Of a stretch of DNA of 28,186 nt, positions 7,598 through 14,989 are shown one piece after another. The DNA is from JBEKIK01 sp050013075. Its GTDB lineage: Bacteria; Planctomycetota; Planctomycetia; Pirellulales; Thermoguttaceae. The translations under genes and the position numbers were made by a program. The DNA is taken from the NCBI GenBank assembly GCA_050013075.1, contig JBEKFZ010000057.1:1-28186 (forward strand), in the 5' to 3' direction. How positions within the stretch are numbered: the first letter of the stretch is position 1; every line of letters starts with the position of its first letter. The notes beneath the pieces are model-generated. The model did no database searches. It was not told the origin of the DNA and saw only the letters and a list, made by a program, of their open reading frames with translations.

Positions 7598-10042
7598 ATG
7601 TCACAGGTATTTTGTCGAAAAAGTTCCGGTTTCAGACTCCTATTGTCGTTTTTTGCAGCCGCGTTTTTGATGGTGTTTTGCTTGGTCGGATGCAAGCGAG
7701 CGGAATCGGAAAAATCATCCGATACGTCCGCTGCGCCGGGCAAGACGGCAAAGCCGTCCCCGGAATCAGCGACTGCCTCGGGCAGGAAACTGGATAACGG
7801 CCGCGCCGTATTGGAGGCCCTGGCCGCGGCCTATCGAAGCGCAAAAACTTACAGCGATAAGGGCACGGTCCGGATTACGGCCCAAGCCGGAGATAAAAAC
7901 ATAGATAAAACGGTCGATTTTGCCGTGGCTTACCAGCGGCCTAATAAGTTACGCATGGAGGCGTACGCAGCCAAGATTGTCATCGACGGGAAAAAATTCT
8001 ACGCCTCCATCGACGATTTGCCTGGTCAGGTGTTGGAAAAAGACGCCCCCGCCGAGTTGACCATGAAATCGGTTTATTGCGATCGAATCCTCATCGATGC
8101 TTCATTCAATGGATTTGCCGAAGCCGTGCCTCAAATACCGCTGCTGTTGGATGATAAAGCGATCGATATCTTATTGCGAGACGCGGAAGAGCCGAAACTG
8201 ATCGAACCGGGCGAAATAGATGGCCGCCGGTACTATCGCCTGCAAATCCGCCGGCCCGCCGGTCTGTCCGTTTTGTGGATCGATAAAGAAACGTTTGTAC
8301 TGCGGCGAATGATCTTGCCTACAAATGATCTTCGTCGCCAGATGTCCGAGAGTCTTGGCGGCGTACAGATCGAAACGTTGTCGGTTGTGGCCGATTTTTC
8401 CGACGCACGATTAAATGGTCAAATTGACCAACAGGCGTTCCAATTTGAAGTGCCCGCCAACGCCGAGATAGTGAAATTTTTCATTCCTCCTCATCCCGGG
8501 CAATTGCTGGCCAAAAAAGTTCCCGATTTCAAGTTTGTGGGACTTGACGGCAAGCCTATTGCTCCCCAGTCGCTGGCCGGAAAGATCGCGGTTGTGGATT
8601 TTTGGGCATCCTGGTGCGAACCGTGCAAGGCGAGTCTGCCGAACCTGCAAAAAGTTTATGAAAAATACAAGGATAACGACAAAGTCGCCTTCCTGGCCGT
8701 TAACCTCGACAGTCCGCAAGTCGGCGACAAGGCGATAGAGGATCTGTTCAAGGAATTAAAACTGACTATTCCAATTTACCGTGATCCGGAAGGCGCCGCT
8801 GTCAAATTCAAATTCTATGACATAGGCATTCCCAGTTCGTTCATTATCGATGCCAACGGCATTGTGCAAGATTACGAAGCCGGGGTAAATCAGGACCTGG
8901 TCACTGTTCTGTCTGACAAAATCGACAAACTGTTGGCCGGCGAAAACATCTTTGACGCCCCGCTTAAAAGCTATCAAGAATTTCTCAAGCAGTATGAAAA
9001 TGTGGAAGAGCAGGCCGTTCCCGTGGCCAAGATTTCCCAGCGCAGCGAACCGCGGACTTTCAAGCTTTCGCCGCTTTGGAAATGCGCGGATTTGAAATCC
9101 CCGGGCAACATCTTGGTTTTAAATTCCACTAATGCCCAGCCGCGCTTGCTAATTATCGAAGGCCCCAAATCCATAGCCGAAGTCGGTCTGGACGGCAAAG
9201 TGACCGCCGTGCATAAGCTGAATATCGGCGATGGGGAGTTCGTCACCAACATTCGCGCTTTCGCCGCGGCCGATGGGAAAATCTACATCGCCGTTTTCGC
9301 CGGCGCCCAGCAGCGTTGCCACATTCTCGATGAGCAATGGAATATAGTGCTGAGTTACCCGGAAAATGCCCTCGAGAATCCGCACAGCGGCATTGCCGAC
9401 GTGGAACTCGGCGACTTAGACGGCGACGGCGTGCCGAAGATCTACGTCGGTTATTGGGGCGTGGTCGGCGTGCAGGCCGTAACGCTCGAGGGCAAACGCC
9501 TCTGGCCCAACCGGTCCATTTCCAACGTCGTCCGCATGGCCGTCACTGAAGTAGACGCCGACGGCCGGCGCGATTTGCTCTGCGTCAACAGCAACGGCAC
9601 GCTCGTGGAACTGGACGCCAAAGGCCAACGCAAAGGGGAAATATCCGTGCCCAATCGTCCCATCGGCTGGATTGCCTGCGCAGACCTGCAGGGCAACGGC
9701 CGACTGCTCTGGTGCGGGCTTTCCGCCGCAAAAATGGGCGAAACTATCGCCTTGGGATTGAACCTCAACGGCGAAGAACTCTGGAACTATGCCCTGCCCG
9801 TGGGCTTGCAGCCGCAACCCATCGAGCAAATCATACCCGGCAAAATCACCCCCCAAGGACCTCTCCAGTGGATTCTCCCCGGCCCGGACGGCTCGATCAA
9901 CATCATCGGCGCCGATGGCAAGCTCATCGACGCTTTCAACTACGGCGCCATGCTGCAAGGCCTGGTCACTGTCACAATCGACGGCCGCCCCGCTCTGATC
10001 GTTGCCTCGCCAAACGGCCTGGAAGCCTGGAGAATCGAGTAG
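7598..10042 (+). CDS. Lipoprotein with TlpA/ResA-like thioredoxin domain and beta-propeller tail
   Basis: This 814-residue protein combines several domains. A lipoprotein signal has its lipobox at LVGC (Cys32). A Ser/Pro-rich linker follows. Residues about 65-285 resemble LolA/DUF2092-type periplasmic lipid-binding folds (strand-rich, with VLRRMILPTND). A TlpA/ResA-like thioredoxin domain covers about 300-450 with the active site WCEPC (Cys340, Cys343) and the cis-Pro region IGIPSSFIID. The C-terminal ~330 residues look like a propeller with FG-GAP-type calcium motifs (DLDGDG at 606-611, VDADGRRD near 650). AAGGA at 7586-7590 supports the start. It is probably anchored in the envelope and acts in thiol exchange; substrate unknown. 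Its stop codon directly abuts a palindromic repeat. Confidence 0.88.
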   Translation: MSQVFCRKSSGFRLLLSFFAAAFLMVFCLVGCKRAESEKSSDTSAAPGKTAKPSPESATASGRKLDNGRAVLEALAAAYRSAKTYSDKGTVRITAQAGDKNIDKTVDFAVAYQRPNKLRMEAYAAKIVIDGKKFYASIDDLPGQVLEKDAPAELTMKSVYCDRILIDASFNGFAEAVPQIPLLLDDKAIDILLRDAEEPKLIEPGEIDGRRYYRLQIRRPAGLSVLWIDKETFVLRRMILPTNDLRRQMSESLGGVQIETLSVVADFSDARLNGQIDQQAFQFEVPANAEIVKFFIPPHPGQLLAKKVPDFKFVGLDGKPIAPQSLAGKIAVVDFWASWCEPCKASLPNLQKVYEKYKDNDKVAFLAVNLDSPQVGDKAIEDLFKELKLTIPIYRDPEGAAVKFKFYDIGIPSSFIIDANGIVQDYEAGVNQDLVTVLSDKIDKLLAGENIFDAPLKSYQEFLKQYENVEEQAVPVAKISQRSEPRTFKLSPLWKCADLKSPGNILVLNSTNAQPRLLIIEGPKSIAEVGLDGKVTAVHKLNIGDGEFVTNIRAFAAADGKIYIAVFAGAQQRCHILDEQWNIVLSYPENALENPHSGIADVELGDLDGDGVPKIYVGYWGVVGVQAVTLEGKRLWPNRSISNVVRMAVTEVDADGRRDLLCVNSNGTLVELDAKGQRKGEISVPNRPIGWIACADLQGNGRLLWCGLSAAKMGETIALGLNLNGEELWNYALPVGLQPQPIEQIIPGKITPQGPLQWILPGPDGSINIIGADGKLIDAFNYGAMLQGLVTVTIDGRPALIVASPNGLEAWRIE

Positions 10043-10187
10043 CCCGGATAAATTCACACTAGCCCGAAGCGCAAGCGAGGAATGGCAAATACGCAATCTA
10101 GCGGCTGCAAATGGTTTACACTCGCTTGCGCTTCGGGCTAATGTTTTGCACCCTGTGTCAGAAATCCCAAGCCATGAATAATCTGGG
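10043..10187. repeat. MITE-like palindromic repeat, copy 2
   Basis: This is the same family as 2438-2567. Ends are CCCGGAT at 10043 and GAATAATCTGGG ending 10187. The inner inverted repeat is 10061-10079 with 10121-10139 (19 bases perfect). The loop is 26 bases longer than in copy 1, and the extra segment is flanked by GCAAAT-type direct repeats, suggesting local duplication or slippage. It begins on the base after the lipoprotein stop codon and may act as its 3' end structure. Confidence 0.85.
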
Positions 10188-10342
10188 CAATGGTGCGCGA
10201 TACGCACTATTGACGGCCGATGTCGCGGTAATTCACCCCCCGCAATAACGTTGCGAACCTTGTCAGATAACGTTACTCTACTCGACCAAAAACGGGGCTG
10301 GCTGCGGGCAGTGCTAGCACCATCTCCAAAAGGCGAACAATT

Positions 10343-11434
10343 ATGAAAATCTCGCACGTTGCTTTGATGACCGTCGTTGCCATGAGCAGTTGTCCTGCCT
10401 GGGCCGAAGATGTCTATTCCAGCGGACCAATGTCCGGTCAATCGGCTTTATATGGCACAAGCAGCGCGGACTCGCAACAGTTGATCCACGGTCCATCGTC
10501 TTCCGACGTCCGTTCCCGGCCGGCGGCCAACTCGACTGTGTATCCGCCATCGTTATATCCGCCTACGTCATCCCAGCCGGCATTGTATCAGCCCGCGGTA
10601 TATCCGCCCGGAACGTATCCGCCCACGTCGTATCCTTCCGCATCGACCTCTCAGCAGTACCAGAATTTAGCGCCACAGCCCAATGCCGTGCCCGTCCAGG
10701 GCGACATTGTCATGCCGGCCATGGGCAACCGTCTGATCGAATCGACTTGGTACACGCGGGTCGATTATTTTCATTGGAACGAACAGATGGACGGTATGGA
10801 CCCTGTCAACGAGTATGGCACGCTGCTTACTCTGGGATACATGCGTCGCATCGGAATAGAGCGCTTCCACGTCGCGGTCTTCGGCGCGACCATGCGCTAC
10901 AAGGGTTTTGGCCAGTTTCCAGATGGCGACGACACTTACTACACCGAACCTTTAACTTCGGCCACGGGCTACCTGGGCGCACTGGGCGAATACGATCTGC
11001 ACATCGAACCCGATTGCTGTCCGGACATCAGTTTCTTCGTGGGCATAGGCACGCGCTTTTGGATCAGGGACCTTAAGGACGGAACGACCGACTACGGCAG
11101 TCCGGTTCCCGGGTACCAGGAGACCTGGTGGACGATTTATCCTTACCTGGGCCTGGAAAAAAAGCGGTTGCAAAACTGCGGCTGGGAATTCTATTATGCC
11201 GGACGGATCGGCTGCACCGCGATGACTTATCAGTTCGCTTCGATTGGCTACGTGCCAATGTATCCCAAGGCTGGCTTGACCGGCCAATTGGAACTCGGAC
11301 TCCGCAACCAAACCGCCTTTATATCGGCCTTCACCGAACTAATGACTTGGAGCCAGTCGGACGTCGTGGAGGGATACCTCCAGCCAAATTCGCAAATGTT
11401 CACCTTCGGCCTGAAAACCGGATTCTGCTTCTGA
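10343..11434 (+). CDS. Predicted outer-membrane beta-barrel protein with Tyr-Pro-rich linker
   Basis: The 363-residue product has a signal peptide (about 1-21, ending AWAED) and a Pro/Tyr-rich low-complexity linker at about 67-100 made of YPP-type repeats (YPPSLYPP, VYPPGTYPP, TSYPS). From about 133 to the end it shows alternating aromatic/polar strands with Gly-rich turns. It ends in Phe (KTGFCF), the usual C-terminal signature of outer-membrane barrels. AAAAGG at 10328-10333 supports ATG 10343. The family is not one I can name; barrels with this ESTWYTRVDYFHW-like opening appear to be planctomycete-specific. Cys pairs (CC near 223) could form disulfides, which would fit the thioredoxin-domain lipoprotein upstream, but that link is speculative. 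Confidence 0.7.
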   Translation: MKISHVALMTVVAMSSCPAWAEDVYSSGPMSGQSALYGTSSADSQQLIHGPSSSDVRSRPAANSTVYPPSLYPPTSSQPALYQPAVYPPGTYPPTSYPSASTSQQYQNLAPQPNAVPVQGDIVMPAMGNRLIESTWYTRVDYFHWNEQMDGMDPVNEYGTLLTLGYMRRIGIERFHVAVFGATMRYKGFGQFPDGDDTYYTEPLTSATGYLGALGEYDLHIEPDCCPDISFFVGIGTRFWIRDLKDGTTDYGSPVPGYQETWWTIYPYLGLEKKRLQNCGWEFYYAGRIGCTAMTYQFASIGYVPMYPKAGLTGQLELGLRNQTAFISAFTELMTWSQSDVVEGYLQPNSQMFTFGLKTGFCF

Positions 11435-11452
11435 TCCCGCCTAGAGCGTTTT

Positions 11453-11591
11453 TGTAACCGTTCACGAATTGCAACGTAGTAGGCACACGCCGTGTGCCGT
11501 TTGTGATGTTTTTCGTAACCGATGCACTTCAGACGGACGGCACACGGCGTGTGCCTACTACATTGACGAAGGCTCTCCGTGAACGATTACG
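11453..11591. repeat. Nested palindromic repeat element
   Basis: Outer inverted ends (GTAACCGTTCACG from 11454 and CGTGAACGATTACG ending 11591) enclose a perfect 25-base inverted repeat (11476-11500 with 11537-11561). Each arm is itself a palindrome built on GGCACACG-C-CGTGTGCC. A T-run follows at about 11594. It starts about 20 bases after the barrel gene stop and could also act as its transcription end. Similar GGCACACxCCGTGTGCC repeats recur in planctomycete genomes as I remember them. Confidence 0.8.
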
Positions 11592-11696
11592 CCTTTTTTC
11601 AAAAATTCTCTCCGGTGGGCACTTGATAGTCCGCGCGGACTACTTATACTAATGTCCATTGAAACGATTTACTCAATTGAAACAAAATCCATTTTC

Positions 11697-11781
11697 ATCA
11701 CGAAAGCGGGAAATAACGAAAACACGAAATGTAAACCATCGATTCTTTTTCGCGTTTTCGTTCTTTCGTGTTTTCGTGATA
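11697..11781. repeat. AT-rich inverted repeat of CGTGTTTTCGT type
   Basis: ATCACGAAA...AACGAAAACACGAAA on the left faces TTTCGTTCTTTCGTG...TTTTCGTGAT on the right in imperfect inverted orientation across a short centre. Each arm carries two near-copies of ACGAAA(A)CACGAAA. No ORF. It is part of a block of unrelated repeats between the barrel gene and the SIR2 gene. Confidence 0.7.
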
Positions 11782-11835
11782 AACAGTAGTTGTTCCCTGT
11801 AGTTTGCTGCAAACGGCGGAACCGACCGGGTGTCG

Positions 11836-11865
11836 GGTGCCATGCGCACGCTTGTCGTGGGCATG
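11836..11865. repeat. Hairpin repeat fragment beginning GGTGCCATGC
   Basis: CATGCGCACG (11841-11850) and CGTGGGCATG (11856-11865) form a stem with one mismatch around CTTGT. A related segment starting with the same GGTGCCATGC lies at 14924-14950, on the other side of the SIR2 gene. Confidence 0.55.
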
Positions 11866-11883
11866 ATCAACACGTCAACAGCA

Positions 11884-12003
11884 ACGAGGAGTCGTGTCAT
11901 TCTGAAACGAGGAGCCGTGTCATTCTGAGCGTAGCGAAGAATCTAGCCGCTAATTGAGATCCTTCGCCGACCAACGCTGCGCGTCGGTACCCGTCAGGAT
12001 GAC
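11884..12003. repeat. Tandem and inverted GTCATTCTGAGCG-type repeat
   Basis: A 23-base unit beginning ACGAGGAG occurs twice in tandem (11884-11906 and 11907-11929). From 11919 the sequence GTCATTCTGAGCGTAGCG opens an inverted repeat closed by TCAGGATGAC ending near 12003. The same family is seen inside the element at 7367-7499. Its right end lies about 35 bases before the surviving dinD-like frame. Confidence 0.7.
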
Positions 12004-12038
12004 TGTACTAAACTCAAATTACTATACGGTTACAATTA

Positions 12039-12179
12039 GGCAACCGCGGCATCGTGCCCGAACAACTACCGGCGGCCGAAGACATAAAGAAAATCGAGCG
12101 CCGTGTGGAATCGGAACAAAAAAAACTGCCGAAGCAGGTGAAACCGCTGGAAGCAGATGAGACGAACCCCAATGAATAG
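12039..12179 (+). pseudogene. dinD: Remnant of a dinD-like gene (C-terminal ~46 codons)
   Basis: An open frame ending TAG 12177-12179 encodes a segment starting GNRGIVPEQLPAAEDIKKI and continuing through charged residues (ERRVESEQKKLPK) to NPNE. This pattern resembles the C-terminal part of DinD (DNA-damage-inducible protein D) proteins, where a GIxPExLPAAEDIKK motif precedes a Lys/Glu-rich helix. Upstream the frame soon dissolves into palindromic repeat sequence and there is no start codon with a ribosome site, so the rest of the gene (several hundred residues in the family) is missing. The assignment is from remembered family motifs, not alignment. Confidence 0.6.
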
Positions 12180-12212
12180 TCGCAAGCCCCGATTATCTTG
12201 ATGAATAGTGTA

Positions 12213-12240
12213 TTGCATTATGGGTTTTGCAGGATAGATT
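12213..12240 (+). promoter_or_regulatory. Weak candidate promoter before the SIR2 gene
   Basis: TTGCAT (12213-12218) and TAGATT (12235-12240) are spaced by 16 bases, about 100 bases before ATG 12342. A small inverted repeat (CTGCAG...CTGCAG, 12281-12299) lies between promoter and start. Only a visual match. Confidence 0.22.
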
Positions 12241-12341
12241 GGTAATCAGTGTTTAATAGACCGTGAACAGAATAAATGTACTGCAGAGGCAGCCTGCAGA
12301 AGAATCTTTAAAATTTCTTTGAAAACTGTAAGTTATTAATC

Positions 12342-14840
12342 ATGGCATTTGATTTTAATTCAATAGAGTTTCAGACCCTATGCTCAAGAATGGAGAAGGG
12401 TGATGTAGTGCTCTTCTGTGGAGCGGGATTTTCCTTTGACGCAACCAATGAAGATGGTCAAAAACTACCTCTCGGTAAGAACTTATCTGAGCGCCTAGCG
12501 AATCTTGCCCATCTACCTTATACAAATGAGCCACTACCTCTCGTTTACCAGGCTGTTCGGAAACATCTTGGCTCATCAAGTCTCAACTCATGGCTGAAAC
12601 AGACCTACAAAGTTGTAGATTTTGCGGATTGGTACAAGATCATCGGCACGCTAGTATGGCACCGTATCTATACAACTAATATTGATGACTTGATCAACTG
12701 TATTTTTCGTGGACGAACCACACAAACGCTGGATACAATTGTCTGCCCTGCGCAACCTGATGATCGTGACCCGCACTTCAAATCTCTTCAGTGCATTCAC
12801 CTACATGGTTACGTCCATCAATTGGAAAAAGGCTTGACTTTCACGCTACAAGAGTTTGCACAGCAGCAGACAAAGCCCAATCCTTGGTATCAAATCCTTG
12901 TGGATGATGTATATAAGAGGCCGGTTGTATTTATTGGCTCTTTATTGGAAGAGTCCTCATTTCACTATTACTTATCGCTTCGCGGTGAAAAACAGAAGGA
13001 AGTGAATGAGTATCGACCAAACTCGTTCCTTGTGAATCCAAACATCGGTAAAATACGCTCAGATGCTTTACAAGAGCAGAACATTACTCCTATCGAATGC
13101 ACTGGTGAAGAATTTTTAAAGACTCTTGCATTACGTTTAGCCGATTCGGACCTCAGCATCCATAGTATTTGTGTCCGTGCCTTTCCGCACGTGTTCACAG
13201 AGCGCGGGCCGAAAGACGAATCCATCATTCGCTTCTTCGACCCGATTTACCATTCCTCACTACCGAGCACTTATCGAGGACTACCTGACAGTTTTTTTAT
13301 GGGAGCGGAGCCAAGTTGGCGTGATATTGCAGATGGGCGAGACGGACAGCGAGAAGCAACTGAAATCCTTCGTGAGGACTTGGCTCTTCATAATAATCAG
13401 TTCCAATGTATTGTATTGTTTGGTCCCGCTGGGAGTGGCAAGACTACCGTAATGAAACGTGCTGCGATTGACCTTTCTAAAGCAGGGAAAGTCGTTTATT
13501 ACGCAAAGAGTGAGCAGATTGTTGACTTTGACGGTATAATTCGAGCTTCACAAGACGACCAACTTGGCTCTGAAAGGCTCTATGTGTTCGTTGACAATTT
13601 TACACGTCATATTCCAGCAATTTCCAAAGCTCTGCCGCAACTTACTGACAGTCATAGAGTAACGCTTATCCTCGCAGACCGCACAAATGCTTATGCAAGA
13701 CGCTCTAGTGCCTTGCTCGATCTTGCCCCACTAGAATTGGAAGTCAAAGACCTCACGGAGGCCGAAGTTCATTCGATACTCCAAAAGCTGGAGCAATTCC
13801 GTGTCCTTGGAGTCCTCCGTGAAAAGACTTATGAAGAGCGTGTGCATGAGTTTATGATTCGTGCTTCGCGCCAATTGTTAGTGGCGATGCAGGAAGCGAC
13901 CAGAGGAATTGGTTTCGAAGCTATTCTCACGGGCGAGTACAACGAATTAGTCCCCGAAGCTAAATTGGCTTACACGATCTGTTGCCTTGCTGTAGCACAG
14001 GGAGCACAAGGGGTATACCGAAGGCACTTATTGCCATGTTTGGGTAGAACATCTTTTACGCAGGGTGTGGTCATAGAGAAACTATTGAGGGGAGTTCTTG
14101 TACCAGATAATGACAGCGGTACACTTTTGCGGCCTCGACATAGAAGCATCGCACAGCAGATTGTAGAAAAGATTGCACCATCTCACATGAAATACGAAGC
14201 TGTGGTTGGTTTGCTTAAACAAATTTCCTCTGACATAGTTCCAAATGCTATCAAAAGAAGGACACCTCCGTTTCGTGCATATCGTGGCCTAATCAATTGT
14301 GAGGGTCTAACACGTCTCTTTGGAGGCGATCATGACACAATCATCAGCATTTACGAAGAACTGCGTGACTACTATGGGGATGAATTCCTATTTTGGCTCC
14401 AATATGCCATGGCCCATATTGCTAAAAACACTTTTGATACTGCCGAGAACTACCTTCATCAAGCACTTACTATCTGTGAAAGCGTCGGGGCAAATCCATT
14501 TCAAATCAAGCACCAACAAGGTATTCTCTATATATTGCAGGCGATAGGTAGCAATCCCGCAATTCTTGGAGCCGAACGTGCCAAACAGGGTATAATTCTG
14601 CTGGAAAGCCTTATTCAGGAACGCGGTGACATCGACTCATACTCATACAATGGATACACAGAATACATCATGCGGTGGTATGTACATGCTGGAGCTCTTG
14701 TATCCAATCAGGAATGGGAATCACTACGCAAGATCGCACAATTAGCCACAAAAAAGTTTGCACGAGATGAAATGGCGCGTGAGAATCGTGATAAAATCGA
14801 ACGGGCGTATTTGATGCGACTTGTAAAGGACGGAAGTTAA
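12342..14840 (+). CDS. SIR2-domain P-loop (STAND-like) NTPase, probable anti-phage effector
   Basis: This is an 832-residue protein. Residues about 5-275 form a SIR2-type NAD-binding domain: GAGFS (27-31), TTNID (111-115, with Asn113) and the catalytic His154 in HLHGY. The NADase-type site therefore looks intact. Residues about 335-620 are a P-loop NTPase with Walker A GPAGSGKTT (361-369) and Walker B LYVFVDNF (about 413-420). The rest is helical and repeat-like (about 630-832), as expected for a sensor region. SIR2-STAND proteins such as Avs5-like systems kill infected cells by depleting NAD+; assignment to a specific subtype is inference. The gene is AT-richer than its neighbours, has no clear Shine-Dalgarno, and sits between repeat fragments, all suggesting acquisition by transfer. 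Confidence 0.85.
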   Translation: MAFDFNSIEFQTLCSRMEKGDVVLFCGAGFSFDATNEDGQKLPLGKNLSERLANLAHLPYTNEPLPLVYQAVRKHLGSSSLNSWLKQTYKVVDFADWYKIIGTLVWHRIYTTNIDDLINCIFRGRTTQTLDTIVCPAQPDDRDPHFKSLQCIHLHGYVHQLEKGLTFTLQEFAQQQTKPNPWYQILVDDVYKRPVVFIGSLLEESSFHYYLSLRGEKQKEVNEYRPNSFLVNPNIGKIRSDALQEQNITPIECTGEEFLKTLALRLADSDLSIHSICVRAFPHVFTERGPKDESIIRFFDPIYHSSLPSTYRGLPDSFFMGAEPSWRDIADGRDGQREATEILREDLALHNNQFQCIVLFGPAGSGKTTVMKRAAIDLSKAGKVVYYAKSEQIVDFDGIIRASQDDQLGSERLYVFVDNFTRHIPAISKALPQLTDSHRVTLILADRTNAYARRSSALLDLAPLELEVKDLTEAEVHSILQKLEQFRVLGVLREKTYEERVHEFMIRASRQLLVAMQEATRGIGFEAILTGEYNELVPEAKLAYTICCLAVAQGAQGVYRRHLLPCLGRTSFTQGVVIEKLLRGVLVPDNDSGTLLRPRHRSIAQQIVEKIAPSHMKYEAVVGLLKQISSDIVPNAIKRRTPPFRAYRGLINCEGLTRLFGGDHDTIISIYEELRDYYGDEFLFWLQYAMAHIAKNTFDTAENYLHQALTICESVGANPFQIKHQQGILYILQAIGSNPAILGAERAKQGIILLESLIQERGDIDSYSYNGYTEYIMRWYVHAGALVSNQEWESLRKIAQLATKKFARDEMARENRDKIERAYLMRLVKDGS

Positions 14841-14978
14841 ATGGGACATTTTGATTTTCCAGAAAACCAGAATATCACCTTTATTCCCCCTTTATTCCAG
14901 ACATGCTGCGTATTATGCCCATCGGTGCCATGCTTGTCCAGCAGTACTGGGGCGGATTGTTTTTTTTATGATATTTGA
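14841..14978 (+). pseudogene. Possible truncated ORF directly after the SIR2 gene
   Basis: ATG 14841 follows the SIR2 stop codon with no gap and opens a 45-codon frame. The first ~20 residues (MGHFDFPENQNITFIPPLF) look plausible as a protein start. From about 14901 the frame runs into Cys-rich, repeat-derived sequence that includes the GGTGCCATGC segment at 14924-14950, and it ends at TGA 14976-14978. It may be the beginning of a second operon gene cut by the repeat, or chance. Confidence 0.25.
14924..14950. repeat. Repeat fragment beginning GGTGCCATGC, right side of the SIR2 gene
   Basis: The segment opens GGTGCCATGCTTGTCC and runs to CAGTACTGG. It shares its first ten bases and the CTTGTC element with 11836-11865 on the left side of the SIR2 gene. 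It has no ORF and overlaps the possible truncated frame. Confidence 0.4.
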
Positions 14979-14989
14979 AAGGTAATCGG

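Noticed and set aside
9416..10441. 341-codon minus-strand frame opposite the lipoprotein and barrel start
   Set aside because: It overlaps two well-supported plus-strand genes and a palindromic repeat, and the translation shows no domain; a shadow of GC-rich codon use.
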